Made by a program: the position numbers and the translations under genes
The notes under the pieces: model-generated
The model's input: the letters and a program-made list of their open reading frames with translations, nothing else
The model's database searches: none
What the model was told of the DNA's origin: nothing
NCBI GenBank assembly: GCA_024644005.1
Contig: JAHELU010000016.1
Location: 1 to 36,769 of the forward strand
Source of the DNA: Acidimicrobiales bacterium
GTDB taxonomy: Bacteria > Actinomycetota > Acidimicrobiia > Acidimicrobiales > SZUA-35
DNA length: 36,769 bases
Direction: 5' to 3'
Part shown: positions 8,304-16,927 of the stretch, piece by piece
Numbering within the stretch: position 1 is the stretch's first letter
How the letters are laid out: each line of letters opens with the position of its first letter

Positions 8304-9999
8304 CGCCAAGGACCCCGAGCCGACCGGTCGCCCCGAGGAGCCGGTACCGCCGAGCGAGCCCACCGCCTTCGGGACCCGGGTCCCCGAGGACCGAGACATC
8401 ACCACCCCGATGCCGGAGCCGCTCCGGCCCACCGCACCGGGCTCATCGCCGGAGTCGCTCGGGTCCCCCGCACCGAGCCCGAGGCTTGCGTCGGCTCCCG
8501 GTGCTCCCACGGCGGGGAGCTCGCTCCAACCCGGGCCGCCTGGCGCTGCTGCGTCGAGCCCTGCTGCGTCGAGCGCTGCTGCGTCGAGCGCTGCTGCGTC
8601 GAGCGCTGCTGTGCCGAGCGCTGCTGTGCCGAGTCCCGCCGCTCCCAGCCCGGCTCCTCCCCCGGACATCAGCACCGGTCCTGCCGGTGCCCCTTCCTCC
8701 TCCTCCGGCGCCGCCATCGCCGGTCGAGCGATGCCGAGTCCCGCCACCCCGCCGTCGGTCCGCAGCCGTGGCTGGACGCCGCTCGGCGAGACCCCGGCCG
8801 CCCCGCCCGTTCTCCCCGCCCCCGGGCAAGGAGCCACCCGCTACCTCCCCCCGGTGGCCCCACCTGCGTCGCCGAGTGACGGTTCGGCGACCCTCATCAC
8901 CGGTGCCACCGAACCGGTCGAGCCCCGTCGACCGAGGCGGTGGGGCTGGCGAGCCCTCGTCTCGTTCCTGGCCGGCGGACTGATCGCAGCCGCAGGATTC
9001 GGTGCCGCCCAGCTCACCCCGGCCGACGAATCCGCGGCACCGGAACCGTCGGTCATCGAGACGGTGGTCACCACCACGGCCCCGCCCAACCGCGACTCCG
9101 GCACGGTCGAGCTCGCACCGCTCGATACCGAGGAGCCGGCTGCGTTCGTGGCCCAGGCCCTGGGACCGGCGGTGGTCCAGCTGGAAACGCCGCGTGGTCT
9201 CGGATCCGGGGTCATCTACGACGACGGCCTCATCCTGACCAACAATCATGTGATAGCCGGCGCCGAGAACGTCGACGTCACGCTGTCGACCGGTCGTGTC
9301 CTGGAGGGAACGGTGCTCGGCGCCGACCCCAACACCGACGTTGCGGTCGTCTCGGTCGGGCCCGGTCGCGATCTGCCGATCGCCCAGCTGGCCACCGGCC
9401 GCAAGGCTCGGGTCGGCCAGATCGCCATCGCCATCGGTTCGCCGTTCGACCTCCAGCAGTCGGTCACCGCCGGCATCGTCTCGGCCGTCGACCGGCCGAT
9501 CCAGAACACCGACCAGAGCGTCGTGGCCATGATCCAGACCGATGCCCCGATCAACCCCGGGAACTCCGGCGGTGCCCTGGCCGATCGGCGCGGCCGGGTC
9601 ATCGGGATCAACACGTCGATCCAGACCGACGGGTTCACCAACACCAACGTCGGCGTCGGGTTCGCCATACCCATCGACACCGTCGTGCGGATAGCCGATC
9701 TGCTCGTGGCCGGTGAGCCGATCGAGCCCGGCTTCCTGGGGGTGCGGGGCGAGGACCCGCCGGGCGGCGAGGCCGGTGTCATCCTGACCGAGGTCACCGC
9801 CGGATCGGCCGCCGAGGACGCCGGTCTCGTGGTCGGCGATCGGGTGCTCAGCCTCAACGGGGCCCCGGTCACGGAGTTCGCGGAGCTCGCCGGGCTCGTG
9901 TTGGCGAACCAGGCGGGCGACGTCGTGGTGCTCGAGGTGGTCCGGGACGGCGACGTGATCGAGCTGCAAGCCACGCTGGGCCTGCGGGCAGACGACTGA
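8293..9999 (+). CDS. Membrane-anchored HtrA/DegP-type serine protease with PDZ domain
   Basis: The 568-residue protein is a trypsin-like protease of the HtrA family, which degrades or senses misfolded envelope proteins. Residues 1-215 are a Pro/Ser/Ala-rich cytoplasmic tail that includes a pentapeptide repeat. One membrane helix follows at about 217-240. The extracytoplasmic protease domain has the triad H319 (TNNHVIAG), D349 (NTDVAVV) and S425 (NPGNSGGAL). A PDZ domain fills the C terminus (from about 475, GFLGVRGEDPPGG onward). GGAGGT at 8280-8285 supports the ATG at 8293. The layout matches actinobacterial PepD/HtrA proteins, which are often encoded beside an MprAB-like two-component system, as here. 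Control by that pair is likely but inferred. Confidence 0.95.
   Translation: MTDSAKDPEPTGRPEEPVPPSEPTAFGTRVPEDRDITTPMPEPLRPTAPGSSPESLGSPAPSPRLASAPGAPTAGSSLQPGPPGAAASSPAASSAAASSAAASSAAVPSAAVPSPAAPSPAPPPDISTGPAGAPSSSSGAAIAGRAMPSPATPPSVRSRGWTPLGETPAAPPVLPAPGQGATRYLPPVAPPASPSDGSATLITGATEPVEPRRPRRWGWRALVSFLAGGLIAAAGFGAAQLTPADESAAPEPSVIETVVTTTAPPNRDSGTVELAPLDTEEPAAFVAQALGPAVVQLETPRGLGSGVIYDDGLILTNNHVIAGAENVDVTLSTGRVLEGTVLGADPNTDVAVVSVGPGRDLPIAQLATGRKARVGQIAIAIGSPFDLQQSVTAGIVSAVDRPIQNTDQSVVAMIQTDAPINPGNSGGALADRRGRVIGINTSIQTDGFTNTNVGVGFAIPIDTVVRIADLLVAGEPIEPGFLGVRGEDPPGGEAGVILTEVTAGSAAEDAGLVVGDRVLSLNGAPVTEFAELAGLVLANQAGDVVVLEVVRDGDVIELQATLGLRADD
8545..8634 (+). repeat. 15-bp tandem repeat inside the HtrA gene
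   Basis: Six consecutive 15-base units lie in frame, encoding variants of AAASS and then AAVPS. The first four units differ by one base and the last two carry a GTGCCG variant. The period is a multiple of three, so changes in copy number would lengthen or shorten the cytoplasmic tail without a frameshift. Confidence 0.9.
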
Positions 10000-10013
10000 C
10001 CCCGCCCGGCCAC

Positions 10014-10029
10014 TAGAATCCCGGTGATG
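10014..10029 (+). promoter_or_regulatory. -10 box and leaderless-type start of ftsY
   Basis: TAGAAT at 10014-10019 is followed by seven bases and the ATG at 10027, with an in-frame GTG directly before it at 10024. The expected transcription start falls on these codons, and there is no ribosome-binding site in between. Confidence 0.5.
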
Positions 10030-11184
10030 CCCGAAATCCTGCTGATCATCCTGATCGTCGCCGCTGTCCTCGTCACCGTCGGCCTCTCGTTCGTCGCCGT
10101 TCGCCGCCGGGGCGGTGATGCCGAGCTGGAGGCCGGATCCGACCTGCTGGAACGGGGCGAGCCGACTATCGGCCTCGACGAGCTCGAGCCCGGCGTCACC
10201 GTCCCCGTCGAATCGCCGGCCGTGGTCCTCGAGCCCGAGGTCCTGGAGCCCGAGGTCCTCGAGCCCGCGGTCACTATCCCTGTCGAGAAGCCGTCGTTCT
10301 TCGAGCGACTCGGCAAGGCCCGATCGGCGTTCACCGGCTATCTCGGCGATCTCGTCGGCTTGAGCCGGGTCGACGCCGAGGCCTGGGAGGAGCTGGAGGA
10401 GGCGCTGATCCGGGCCGACGTCGGTGTCAAGACCTCGATGGTGCTCATCGAGGACGTCCAGGAGCGGGCCAGGGAGGCCAAGGCCGAGGACGGCAAGCAG
10501 GTCCTGAGCCTGCTCAAGGCCAGGATGCACGAGGAGCTGGCCGACAAGGACCGCTCGCTGCGGCTGGAGGACGGCAAGACCAATGTCTGGTTGATCGTCG
10601 GCGTCAACGGGGTCGGCAAGACCACCACCATCGGCAAGCTCGGGAAGCGGCTCCGGGACGAGGGCCACCGACCGCTGATGGCCGCCGGCGACACCTTCCG
10701 GGCGGCAGCGGCCGAGCAGCTGACCACCTGGGCCGAGCGGGCTGGCGCAGAGATCGTGCGGGGGAACGAGGGCGGCGACCCGTCGTCGGTGATCTTCGAC
10801 GGCGTTGCCGCCGCCGCAGCCCGAGACTGCGACATCGTGCTGGCCGACACCGCCGGCCGGCTCCACAACAAGTCGAACCTCATGGCAGAGCTGTCGAAGG
10901 TCCGACGGGTGGCGGCCAAGGAACCCGGTCACGTGACCGAGGTCCTCCTGGTGCTCGACGCCACCACCGGGCAGAACGGCATGGCCCAGGCCACGGTGTT
11001 CACCGAGGCGGTCGACGTCACCGGGGTGGTGCTGACCAAGCTCGACGGATCGGCCAAGGGCGGCATCGTGTTCGCCATCGAGTCCGAGCTGGGGCTGCCG
11101 GTCAAGCTGGTCGGCCTCGGCGAAGGGGTCGACGATCTCGTCGACTTCGAGCCAGAGGCGTTCGTCGATGCGCTGTTCGAGTAG
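10027..11184 (+). CDS. ftsY: Signal recognition particle receptor FtsY
   Basis: FtsY is the membrane-docking GTPase that receives SRP-ribosome complexes. The 385-residue protein opens with a hydrophobic helix (about residues 3-24, then basic RRR), an N-terminal anchor typical of actinobacterial FtsY. A short acidic linker contains three tandem copies of LEPEV-like sequence. The NG domain follows, with the helical N part at about 85-170, G1 GVNGVGKTTTIGKLGKRL, G3 DTAGRL and G4 TKLDGSAKGG. The alternative start GTG 10024 adds one residue. The gene precedes ffh by 88 bases, so both GTPases of the SRP pathway are adjacent, although each has its own -10-like element. Confidence 0.97.
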   Translation: MPEILLIILIVAAVLVTVGLSFVAVRRRGGDAELEAGSDLLERGEPTIGLDELEPGVTVPVESPAVVLEPEVLEPEVLEPAVTIPVEKPSFFERLGKARSAFTGYLGDLVGLSRVDAEAWEELEEALIRADVGVKTSMVLIEDVQERAREAKAEDGKQVLSLLKARMHEELADKDRSLRLEDGKTNVWLIVGVNGVGKTTTIGKLGKRLRDEGHRPLMAAGDTFRAAAAEQLTTWAERAGAEIVRGNEGGDPSSVIFDGVAAAAARDCDIVLADTAGRLHNKSNLMAELSKVRRVAAKEPGHVTEVLLVLDATTGQNGMAQATVFTEAVDVTGVVLTKLDGSAKGGIVFAIESELGLPVKLVGLGEGVDDLVDFEPEAFVDALFE

Positions 11185-11257
11185 CCGTTCGGGTCCGGGT
11201 CGCTCGTCGGGCCCGAGCCCGATCCTCTGGCCGGCTTCGAGCGCGTCCTCTGGGCGT

Positions 11258-11272
11258 TAGGCTGGGTGCCCG

Positions 11273-11275
<3 letters not shown>
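11258..11275 (+). promoter_or_regulatory. -10 box close to the ffh start
   Basis: TAGGCT at 11258-11263 lies nine bases before the ffh ATG at 11273, so the leader would be zero to three nucleotides. In the same ftsY-ffh gap, CGGGC (11208-11212) pairs with GCCCG (11217-11221). That is a possible weak ftsY terminator, but it lacks a T-run. Confidence 0.45.
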
Positions 11276-12814
<1,539 letters not shown>

Positions 12815-12823
12815 CGACGGCTC

Positions 12824-12835
12824 ACCCGGCCGGGT
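12824..12835. terminator. Perfect palindrome after ffh
   Basis: ACCCGGCCGGGT is a 12-base perfect palindrome nine bases after the ffh stop. It could form a short hairpin that ends or stabilises the ffh transcript. There is no T-run, so the terminator call is weak. Confidence 0.25.
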
Positions 12836-12875
12836 CGGAACCGCCGAGGGGTGCCGGTTTGGCCGGTCGACGGGG

Positions 12876-12990
12876 TAGCCTCGGATGTTGCCTCGATGCC
12901 GGGCCGACCGAGCTGCCTGCCATCGACGCTCGACCGAGATACCCGATCGAGACCCCACTCGACAGACCGAGAAACCAGAGAAGAGACACT
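12876..12990 (+). promoter_or_regulatory. Promoter and leader of the rpsP operon
   Basis: TAGCCT at 12876-12881 is a good -10 match, giving a leader of about 100 bases before the rpsP GTG. The leader holds the motif GACCGAG three times. A purine-rich stretch (AGAGAAGAGACAC) just before the start replaces a canonical ribosome-binding site. A similar sequence precedes tsf. An ATG at 12885 opens a frame across rpsP, but it lies too close to the -10 box and has no coding character. Confidence 0.45.
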
Positions 12991-13344
12991 GTGGCCGTTC
13001 GACTGCGCCTTATGCGGATGGGCAAGAAGAAGCAACCGACCTACCGACTCGTCGCCGCCGATGCGCGCTCGCCCCGAGACGGCCGGTTCATCGAGATCAT
13101 CGGTACCTACAATCCCCGGACCGAGCCGTCCGAGATCAAGATCGACAACGCCAAGGCCGTCCGCTGGCTCCGACAGGGGGCTCAGCCATCGGATCGGGTC
13201 AAGAAGCTGCTGACCGTCTCCGGCGCCTGGGAGGCGTTCGAGAGCGGCGTCAGCGTCGCAGAGCTGGAAGCAGCGGCCGAGGCCGAGGCGGAGGCCGCCG
13301 CTGCGGCCGACGCCCAGCCGGTGACGACGGGAGCCGAGGCGTGA
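12991..13344 (+). CDS. rpsP: 30S ribosomal protein S16 (bS16)
   Basis: bS16 is a small-subunit assembly protein. The 117-residue product begins [20 protein letters not shown] and continues with the family core ([20 protein letters not shown], then the [16 protein letters not shown] region) to about residue 80. A 35-residue Ala/Glu tail, common in actinobacterial S16, follows. GTG at 12991 is the only start that matches the family N terminus. The gene heads the usual rpsP-KH-rimM-trmD-rplS set. The KH-protein gene starts 55 bases downstream. Confidence 0.96.
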   Translation: MAVRLRLMRMGKKKQPTYRLVAADARSPRDGRFIEIIGTYNPRTEPSEIKIDNAKAVRWLRQGAQPSDRVKKLLTVSGAWEAFESGVSVAELEAAAEAEAEAAAAADAQPVTTGAEA

Positions 13345-13399
13345 CCGTCGAGCTGTCGCAGTCGATCATCGGCGTGGCATCGCCGGGGAGGGCAGACCG

Positions 13400-13654
13400 G
13401 TGAGCGACTCTCCGGCGCCGAGCGCCGAGGCGGTCCTGTTGATGGTCTGCCGGTCGGTGGTCAGCGAGCCGGACGACGTCTCCATCGAAACCACCGCAGA
13501 CGGCGACCGGGTTCGTCTGGACGTATCGGTCAACGCCGACGACATGGGCCGCGTCATCGGCCGGAGGGGTCGGGTGGCATCTGCCATCCGGACCGTGGTC
13601 GGAGCCGCCGCAGCCAAGGACGGCGTGGTGGCAGAGGTTGAGTTCGTCGACTAG
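13400..13654 (+). CDS. khpA: KH-domain RNA-binding protein KhpA
   Basis: The 84-residue protein is a single KH domain with the GxxG signature in GRVIGRRGRVASAIR (about 52-66). KhpA (formerly YlqC) binds RNA, usually as a heterodimer with KhpB/Jag, and affects cell division and envelope growth in Firmicutes. Its role in actinobacteria is less defined. The GTG start has GGGGAGGG about nine bases upstream. Its position between rpsP and rimM is the conserved one, and the rimM start lies inside its last codons. Confidence 0.93.
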   Translation: MSDSPAPSAEAVLLMVCRSVVSEPDDVSIETTADGDRVRLDVSVNADDMGRVIGRRGRVASAIRTVVGAAAAKDGVVAEVEFVD

Positions 13655-14201
13655 CCCGCCGGGCCGATGTGGATCCGCCGGTCCCGAGCTGTTGGAGGTC
13701 GGTCGGATCGATGGGGTCCACGGTCTACGAGGCGAGCTGGTGGTCGGCTTCGTCACCAACATGATCGCGGCCAGGACGGCGCCGGGCAGTGAGCTGTTTG
13801 CCGGAGATCGACGGCTCCAGGTGGCCTCGGCCAGGGCCCACAAGAACAGGTGGCTCGTCTCGTTCCACGGCGTCGACAGTCGGGACGACGCCGAGGCGCT
13901 GCGGGGCCGGACCCTCTGCGCCGAGCCGCTGTCGCTCGACGAGGTCGGCGGGGACGGTCAGGCAGGAGACGGCGACGTGGTGGCGTTCGTCCACGAGCTG
14001 ATCGGTCGACAGCTGATCGACCAGCACGGAACCGATCACGGACCGATAACCGCGGTTGTCGAGAACCCGGCGGCCGATCTGCTCGAGCTGGCAGACGGTC
14101 GCCTGGTCCCGCTGACGTTCTACCGAACCCATGACGCAGCGTCCGTCGTGTGCGACGTCCCGGTCGGGCTGCTCGACGACATGGACGAGCCCGACCGTTA
14201 G
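13638..14201 (+). CDS. rimM: 16S rRNA processing protein RimM
   Basis: RimM helps mature the 3' domain of 16S rRNA and binds S19. The 187-residue protein has the N-terminal RimM barrel (LLEVGRIDGVHGLRGELVVG at about 18-37) and a C-terminal PRC barrel (FVHELIGRQL through the FYRTHDAAS region). The start is uncertain. TTG 13638 overlaps khpA by 17 bases and adds about 16 residues before the conserved core, while the other in-frame candidates (such as TTG in the ELLEV stretch) would cut very close to it. The middle of the protein (about 95-112) is Gly/Asp-rich and looks like a loop insertion. Confidence 0.9.
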   Translation: MSSSTSPPGRCGSAGPELLEVGRIDGVHGLRGELVVGFVTNMIAARTAPGSELFAGDRRLQVASARAHKNRWLVSFHGVDSRDDAEALRGRTLCAEPLSLDEVGGDGQAGDGDVVAFVHELIGRQLIDQHGTDHGPITAVVENPAADLLELADGRLVPLTFYRTHDAASVVCDVPVGLLDDMDEPDR

Positions 14202-14218
14202 CGGCGAGCGGATCGGCC

Positions 14219-14995
14219 GTGCGAATCGACGTCCTGACCATCCTGCCCGACGTGGTCGAGGGGTTCGCCTCGGCCAGCCTGCTCGGCAAGGCCTGGCGGG
14301 ACGGGGTGCTCGATCTCCGCATCCACGACATCCGGGACGCGGCGACCGACAGCCATCGCACCGTCGACGACGCCCCGTTCGGCGGGGGAGCGGGCATGGT
14401 GCTCAAGCCGGAACCGATCTTCGACACGGTCGAGCGCGTCGACCCACCACGGCCCCTGATCTACCTGAGCCCGGCAGGGCGGACGTTCCGTCAGGGCGAC
14501 GCCCGGCGACTGGCCGACGGTGCCGGGTTCACGCTGCTGTGCGGTCGGTACGAGGGAGTCGACGAGCGGGTCCGCCAACACCTCGTGGACGAGGAGCTCT
14601 CGATCGGCGACTACGTGCTCGCAGGGGGAGAGGTGGCGGCGGCCGTGGTTCTCGAGGCGGTCTGCCGTCTGGTGCCCGGGGTGCTCGGCAACCGGGAGTC
14701 GGTGGCAGACGAGTCGTTCAGCTCCGGGCTGTTGGAATATCCCCACTACACCAGGCCGGCCGACTACAGGGGCTGGTCGGTGCCGGCGGTCCTGCGCTCC
14801 GGTGATCACGGTCGGGTCGAGCGGTGGCGACGGGCCCAGTCGCTGTATCGAACGGCGTCCGTGCGGCCCGACCTGCTGGCTGCACGGGGCGGGTTGACGG
14901 CGGAGGATCGTGCGCTCCTGGCCGAGTTCGGCCTGATCGTCGACAACGGGTCGGACGGGATCGGCGGTGCCCGCAACGGCCCGGCCGGGCGGTAG
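14219..14995 (+). CDS. trmD: tRNA (guanine-N1)-methyltransferase TrmD
   Basis: TrmD methylates G37 of tRNAs next to the anticodon and prevents frameshifting. The 258-residue protein starts VRIDVLTILPD and has the SPOUT trefoil-knot motifs APFGGGAGMVLKP, LLCGRYEGVDERV and LSIGDYVLAGGE, followed by the helical C-terminal domain. I chose GTG 14219 because the fold starts there; the open frame to 14150 adds 23 residues that read through the rimM 3' end. It follows rimM by 17 bases. The last 20 residues (Gly/Asn-rich) are variable. Confidence 0.96.
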   Translation: MRIDVLTILPDVVEGFASASLLGKAWRDGVLDLRIHDIRDAATDSHRTVDDAPFGGGAGMVLKPEPIFDTVERVDPPRPLIYLSPAGRTFRQGDARRLADGAGFTLLCGRYEGVDERVRQHLVDEELSIGDYVLAGGEVAAAVVLEAVCRLVPGVLGNRESVADESFSSGLLEYPHYTRPADYRGWSVPAVLRSGDHGRVERWRRAQSLYRTASVRPDLLAARGGLTAEDRALLAEFGLIVDNGSDGIGGARNGPAGR

Positions 14996-15004
14996 GCATA
15001 TCGC

Positions 15005-15060
15005 GGGGGAGCGATAGGATAGGTGGGTCCGATCGGGCTCCCCCAACCTAGGAACTGACC
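15005..15060 (+). promoter_or_regulatory. rplS promoter flanked by an inverted repeat
   Basis: TAGGAT at 15015-15020 is a -10 candidate about 40 bases before the rplS ATG. It sits inside the loop of a perfect 8-bp inverted repeat, GGGGGAGC (15005-15012) with GCTCCCCC (15037-15044). On transcripts reading through from trmD this could fold into a hairpin. On DNA it could be an operator around the promoter. Which of these applies cannot be decided here. Confidence 0.45.
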
Positions 15061-15408
15061 ATGAACCTCACCGAGATCGTCGAGCAGGCACAGCTCCGAG
15101 ACGATGTGCCCGACTTCGCCCCCGGCGACAACGTCAAAGTCCACGTGAAGGTCATCGAGGGCAACCGCGAGCGGGTCCAGGTGTTCCAGGGTGTCGTCAT
15201 CGCCCGCAAGGGCACCGGTCTGCGGGAGACCTTCACCGTTCGCAAGGTCAGCTTCGGTGTCGGGGTCGAGCGGATCTTCCCCGTCCACTCGCCGATCATC
15301 GAGAGGATCGAGCGGGTCAGCCGTGGCGACGTCCGACGGGCCAAGCTCTACTACCTGCGCGATCGCGTCGGCAAAGCGGCGAAGATCAAAGAGAAGCGCG
15401 ACAGCTGA
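15061..15408 (+). CDS. rplS: 50S ribosomal protein L19 (bL19)
   Basis: bL19 sits at the subunit interface of the ribosome. The 115-residue protein is full length, with the family core [20 protein letters not shown], then [13 protein letters not shown], and [12 protein letters not shown]. The lysine-rich C terminus ends in KEKRDS. ATG 15061 fits family starts. The promoter region upstream holds an inverted repeat. In many actinobacteria lepB and rnhB follow rplS; here DUF2469 follows after 55 bases. Confidence 0.97.
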   Translation: MNLTEIVEQAQLRDDVPDFAPGDNVKVHVKVIEGNRERVQVFQGVVIARKGTGLRETFTVRKVSFGVGVERIFPVHSPIIERIERVSRGDVRRAKLYYLRDRVGKAAKIKEKRDS

Positions 15409-15463
15409 GCATGCCGAACCGGCCGTCGGTCGGGGCGTTGCGGCCGTCACGGCGGAGGCGCCG

Positions 15464-15751
15464 ATGAGCACCGAGGACCTCGAGCGGTACGAGGCCGAGA
15501 GCGAGCTCGCCCTGTTCCGGGAGTACCGCGACGTGATCGGGATGTTCCGTTACGTCGTGGAGACGGACCGACGGTCCTACCTGGCCAACAAGGTCGTCAA
15601 GCGGGCCGGGTCGGATGGTCGACCGGCCGAGTACGAGCTGTTCGATGCCTGGGTCTGGGACATGTACCGGCAATCCCGGTTCCTGGCCAAGGTCACGATC
15701 AGCACGGCCAAGGGCATCACGATCGAGGAGCTGCCGGAGCGGGAGCTCTAA
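15464..15751 (+). CDS. DUF2469 family protein
   Basis: This 95-residue protein belongs to DUF2469, a small family I know only from actinobacteria, encoded next to rplS/rnhB/yraN. It begins MSTEDLERYEAESELALFRE and contains the family blocks MFRYVVETDRRSYLAN and DAWVWDMYRQSRFLAK, ending EELPEREL. Function is unknown. GGCGGAGG at 15451-15458 supports ATG 15464. The frame is open further upstream but without family similarity. Directly after the TAA lies a copy of a repeat that also follows whiG. Confidence 0.92.
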   Translation: MSTEDLERYEAESELALFREYRDVIGMFRYVVETDRRSYLANKVVKRAGSDGRPAEYELFDAWVWDMYRQSRFLAKVTISTAKGITIEELPEREL

Positions 15752-15752
15752 T

Positions 15753-15780
15753 GAGCCGAGCCGGTAGGCGAGGCGACCCG
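15753..15780 (+). repeat. Single copy of the GC-rich repeat found after whiG
   Basis: These 28 bases match the first 28 bases of the 36-bp repeat unit at 21394 at 25 positions. The copy starts two bases after the DUF2469 stop codon, just as the array at 21394 starts two bases after the whiG stop. Confidence 0.7.
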
Positions 15781-16042
15781 ATATGCAGCGTTGAAATCGA
15801 GGCTCGAAGAGCCGAGATCCGACCGTAGCGAAGCGAGCGAGCCAACCTACTCGCTGAGGCCTTGAGTCTCGATCTCGCATGGCGAGCCCACGACCTGGTC
15901 CTTCACGGTTGCTGGGTCGCCGAGAGGTCAGGCCGCTCGGCAGGGCAAACGCTTCCCGACGGAAGATCCGGGCTAGTCGCCGACGGCTGCGGCCGGTCAT
16001 GCCGCCGCGGCCGTTGTCACAGGGCCGCCGTACGGTTGCGGC
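15781..16042. other. Non-coding gap with several small hairpins before yraN
   Basis: No convincing gene lies in the space before yraN. Small perfect hairpins include GGCTC-GAA-GAGCC near 15803-15815 and CTCGC-ATG-GCGAG near 15875-15887. An AGCGAAGCGAGCGAG tract lies between them. The final 15 bases carry the yraN -10 box. It may be a transcript end plus repeat debris, or an undescribed small RNA. Nothing in it matches an RNA family I recognise. Confidence 0.4.
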
Positions 16043-16045
16043 ATG
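16031..16045 (+). promoter_or_regulatory. -10 box and leaderless-type start of yraN
   Basis: TACGGT at 16031-16036 lies exactly six bases before ATG 16043. This is the same hexamer and spacing as at the response regulator (6207). No ribosome-binding site is visible. Confidence 0.5.
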
Positions 16046-16480
16046 GCACTGGCCACTGTCGACGCTCCGAACGATCGGGCTCATCGCCAACGCTTCCAGG
16101 CGCGAGCTCGCCCCCGGGCCGGAGCGCCGGGCCGAGGGGCACACGCTCAGCGCTTCGGTCGCTTCGGCGAGCGGTCCGCCGCCCGCTGGTACCGGGGTGC
16201 CGGCTACGACGTCCTGGCTCGCAACTGGCGCTGCCGCGAGGGCGAGCTCGATCTCGTGGTCGCCACCGGTTCGGTGGTCGTGTTCGTCGAGGTGAAGGCC
16301 CGGTCCAGCAGCCGGTTCGGCACCGGAGCCGAGGCGGTCGACCACCGGAAGCAACGGCGGGTACGGGCGGTGGCGTCGAGGTGGCTCGCAGCGAACGGCG
16401 GTCGGTACGCCGAGGTCCGCTTCGACGTCGTCGATGTCGACCGCGACGGTCGGCTGCAGTTGTTCCAAGACTGCTTCTGA
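16043..16480 (+). CDS. yraN: YraN / UPF0102 nuclease-like protein
   Basis: The 145-residue protein belongs to UPF0102 (YraN), which has a restriction-endonuclease-like fold. Its biochemical role is not settled; a link to DNA processing is assumed from the fold and from its place next to comM and dprA. The conserved core runs FGERSAARWYRGAGYDVLAR, then NWRCREGELDLVV and VVFVEVKARSSSRFG. The E, D and E-x-K residues of the putative active site are intact. The first 35 residues are Arg/Ala-rich and not part of the core. A hairpin after the stop separates it from the convergent Cys/His protein gene. Confidence 0.92.
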   Translation: MALATVDAPNDRAHRQRFQARARPRAGAPGRGAHAQRFGRFGERSAARWYRGAGYDVLARNWRCREGELDLVVATGSVVVFVEVKARSSSRFGTGAEAVDHRKQRRVRAVASRWLAANGGRYAEVRFDVVDVDRDGRLQLFQDCF

Positions 16481-16486
16481 GCTCCC

Positions 16487-16532
16487 CGCTCCGGTCTCTG
16501 CGGCGCCGGGCTCGTCGTCTCGGACCGGAGCG
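16487..16532. terminator. Candidate bidirectional terminator between yraN and the Cys/His protein gene
   Basis: CGCTCCGGTC at 16487-16496 pairs perfectly over 10 bp with GACCGGAGCG at 16523-16532, with a 26-base loop that is itself GC-rich. The element fills the 52-base space between convergent genes and ends directly at the minus-strand stop codon at 16533. There is no T-run on either side, so termination could depend on other factors. Confidence 0.5.
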
Positions 16533-16811
16533 TCAACGACGGTTGTGGCGGTTGTTCCAGCATCCCCGGTGCCAGTGGCGGCGCAGGTCGGGGTCCTGCG
16601 GGGGGATGGCCACCATGTGCCCCAAACCGGGTGGGATGTCCCGGTTGCAGCCCGGACAGAGGTAGCTCTTCGTCGCCTCGTACGGTTGCACGAACCGGAC
16701 GTCGGCGTCGGTAGTGTCCGACGGATCGGCACGTCGAGCCGGTCGCGGCCTCCGGGCCCTCGACCGCCGGTTGCCGGCGCGCCGCCGTCGGCCGCCCGAT
16801 CGCTCGGTCAA
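16533..16811 (-). CDS. Small Cys/His protein with a putative metal-binding site
   Basis: The 92-residue protein has a very basic, disordered N terminus (about 1-30, Arg-rich). The compact C-terminal half holds CPGCNRDIPPGLGHMV followed by RRHWHRGCWNN. The C-x2-C, the HWH and the final Cys look like a zinc site. Actinobacterial genomes contain a family of similar size with the same CPGC-PPG-RRHWH-CW pattern, often labelled 'ATP/GTP-binding protein' without good reason. Function is unknown. The start is TTG at 16811, sharing bases with the TGA of the 36-aa upstream gene (TTGA), which supports coupled translation. Confidence 0.8.
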   Translation of the reverse strand: MTERSGGRRRRAGNRRSRARRPRPARRADPSDTTDADVRFVQPYEATKSYLCPGCNRDIPPGLGHMVAIPPQDPDLRRHWHRGCWNNRHNRR

Positions 16812-16918
16812 CCGAAGGCCGCCCAGATCACGAGACCGATGACCACCACGAGGGCGGCCCCGACGAACAAGTAGTCGGACGGGGACGTCCTATGCTTGCG
16901 AGTCGGATCGAAACCCAT
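16808..16918 (-). CDS. Small single-pass membrane protein, 36 aa
   Basis: This short ORF encodes MGFDPTRKHRTSPSDYLFVG followed by a strongly hydrophobic stretch that ends IWAAFG, so it is a basic N terminus plus one membrane helix (about residues 17-34). Its TGA overlaps the TTG start of the Cys/His protein by four bases. Its ATG at 16918 lies only nine bases from the divergent cytochrome start at 16928. The open frame continues upstream to 17152, but that part is antisense to the cytochrome gene. Reality rests on the membrane-helix pattern and the overlap. I do not recognise a named family. Confidence 0.6.
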   Translation of the reverse strand: MGFDPTRKHRTSPSDYLFVGAALVVVIGLVIWAAFG

Positions 16919-16927
16919 GGGAGCAGT

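Noticed and set aside
8443-10932. 829-codon open frame on the minus strand across htrA and ftsY
   Set aside because: It is antisense to two clearly homologous genes. Long antisense frames are expected at this GC content, and the translation has no domain pattern.
12885-13403. 172-codon frame from ATG 12885 across rpsP
   Set aside because: It reads rpsP out of phase and the ATG is only three bases from the -10 box.
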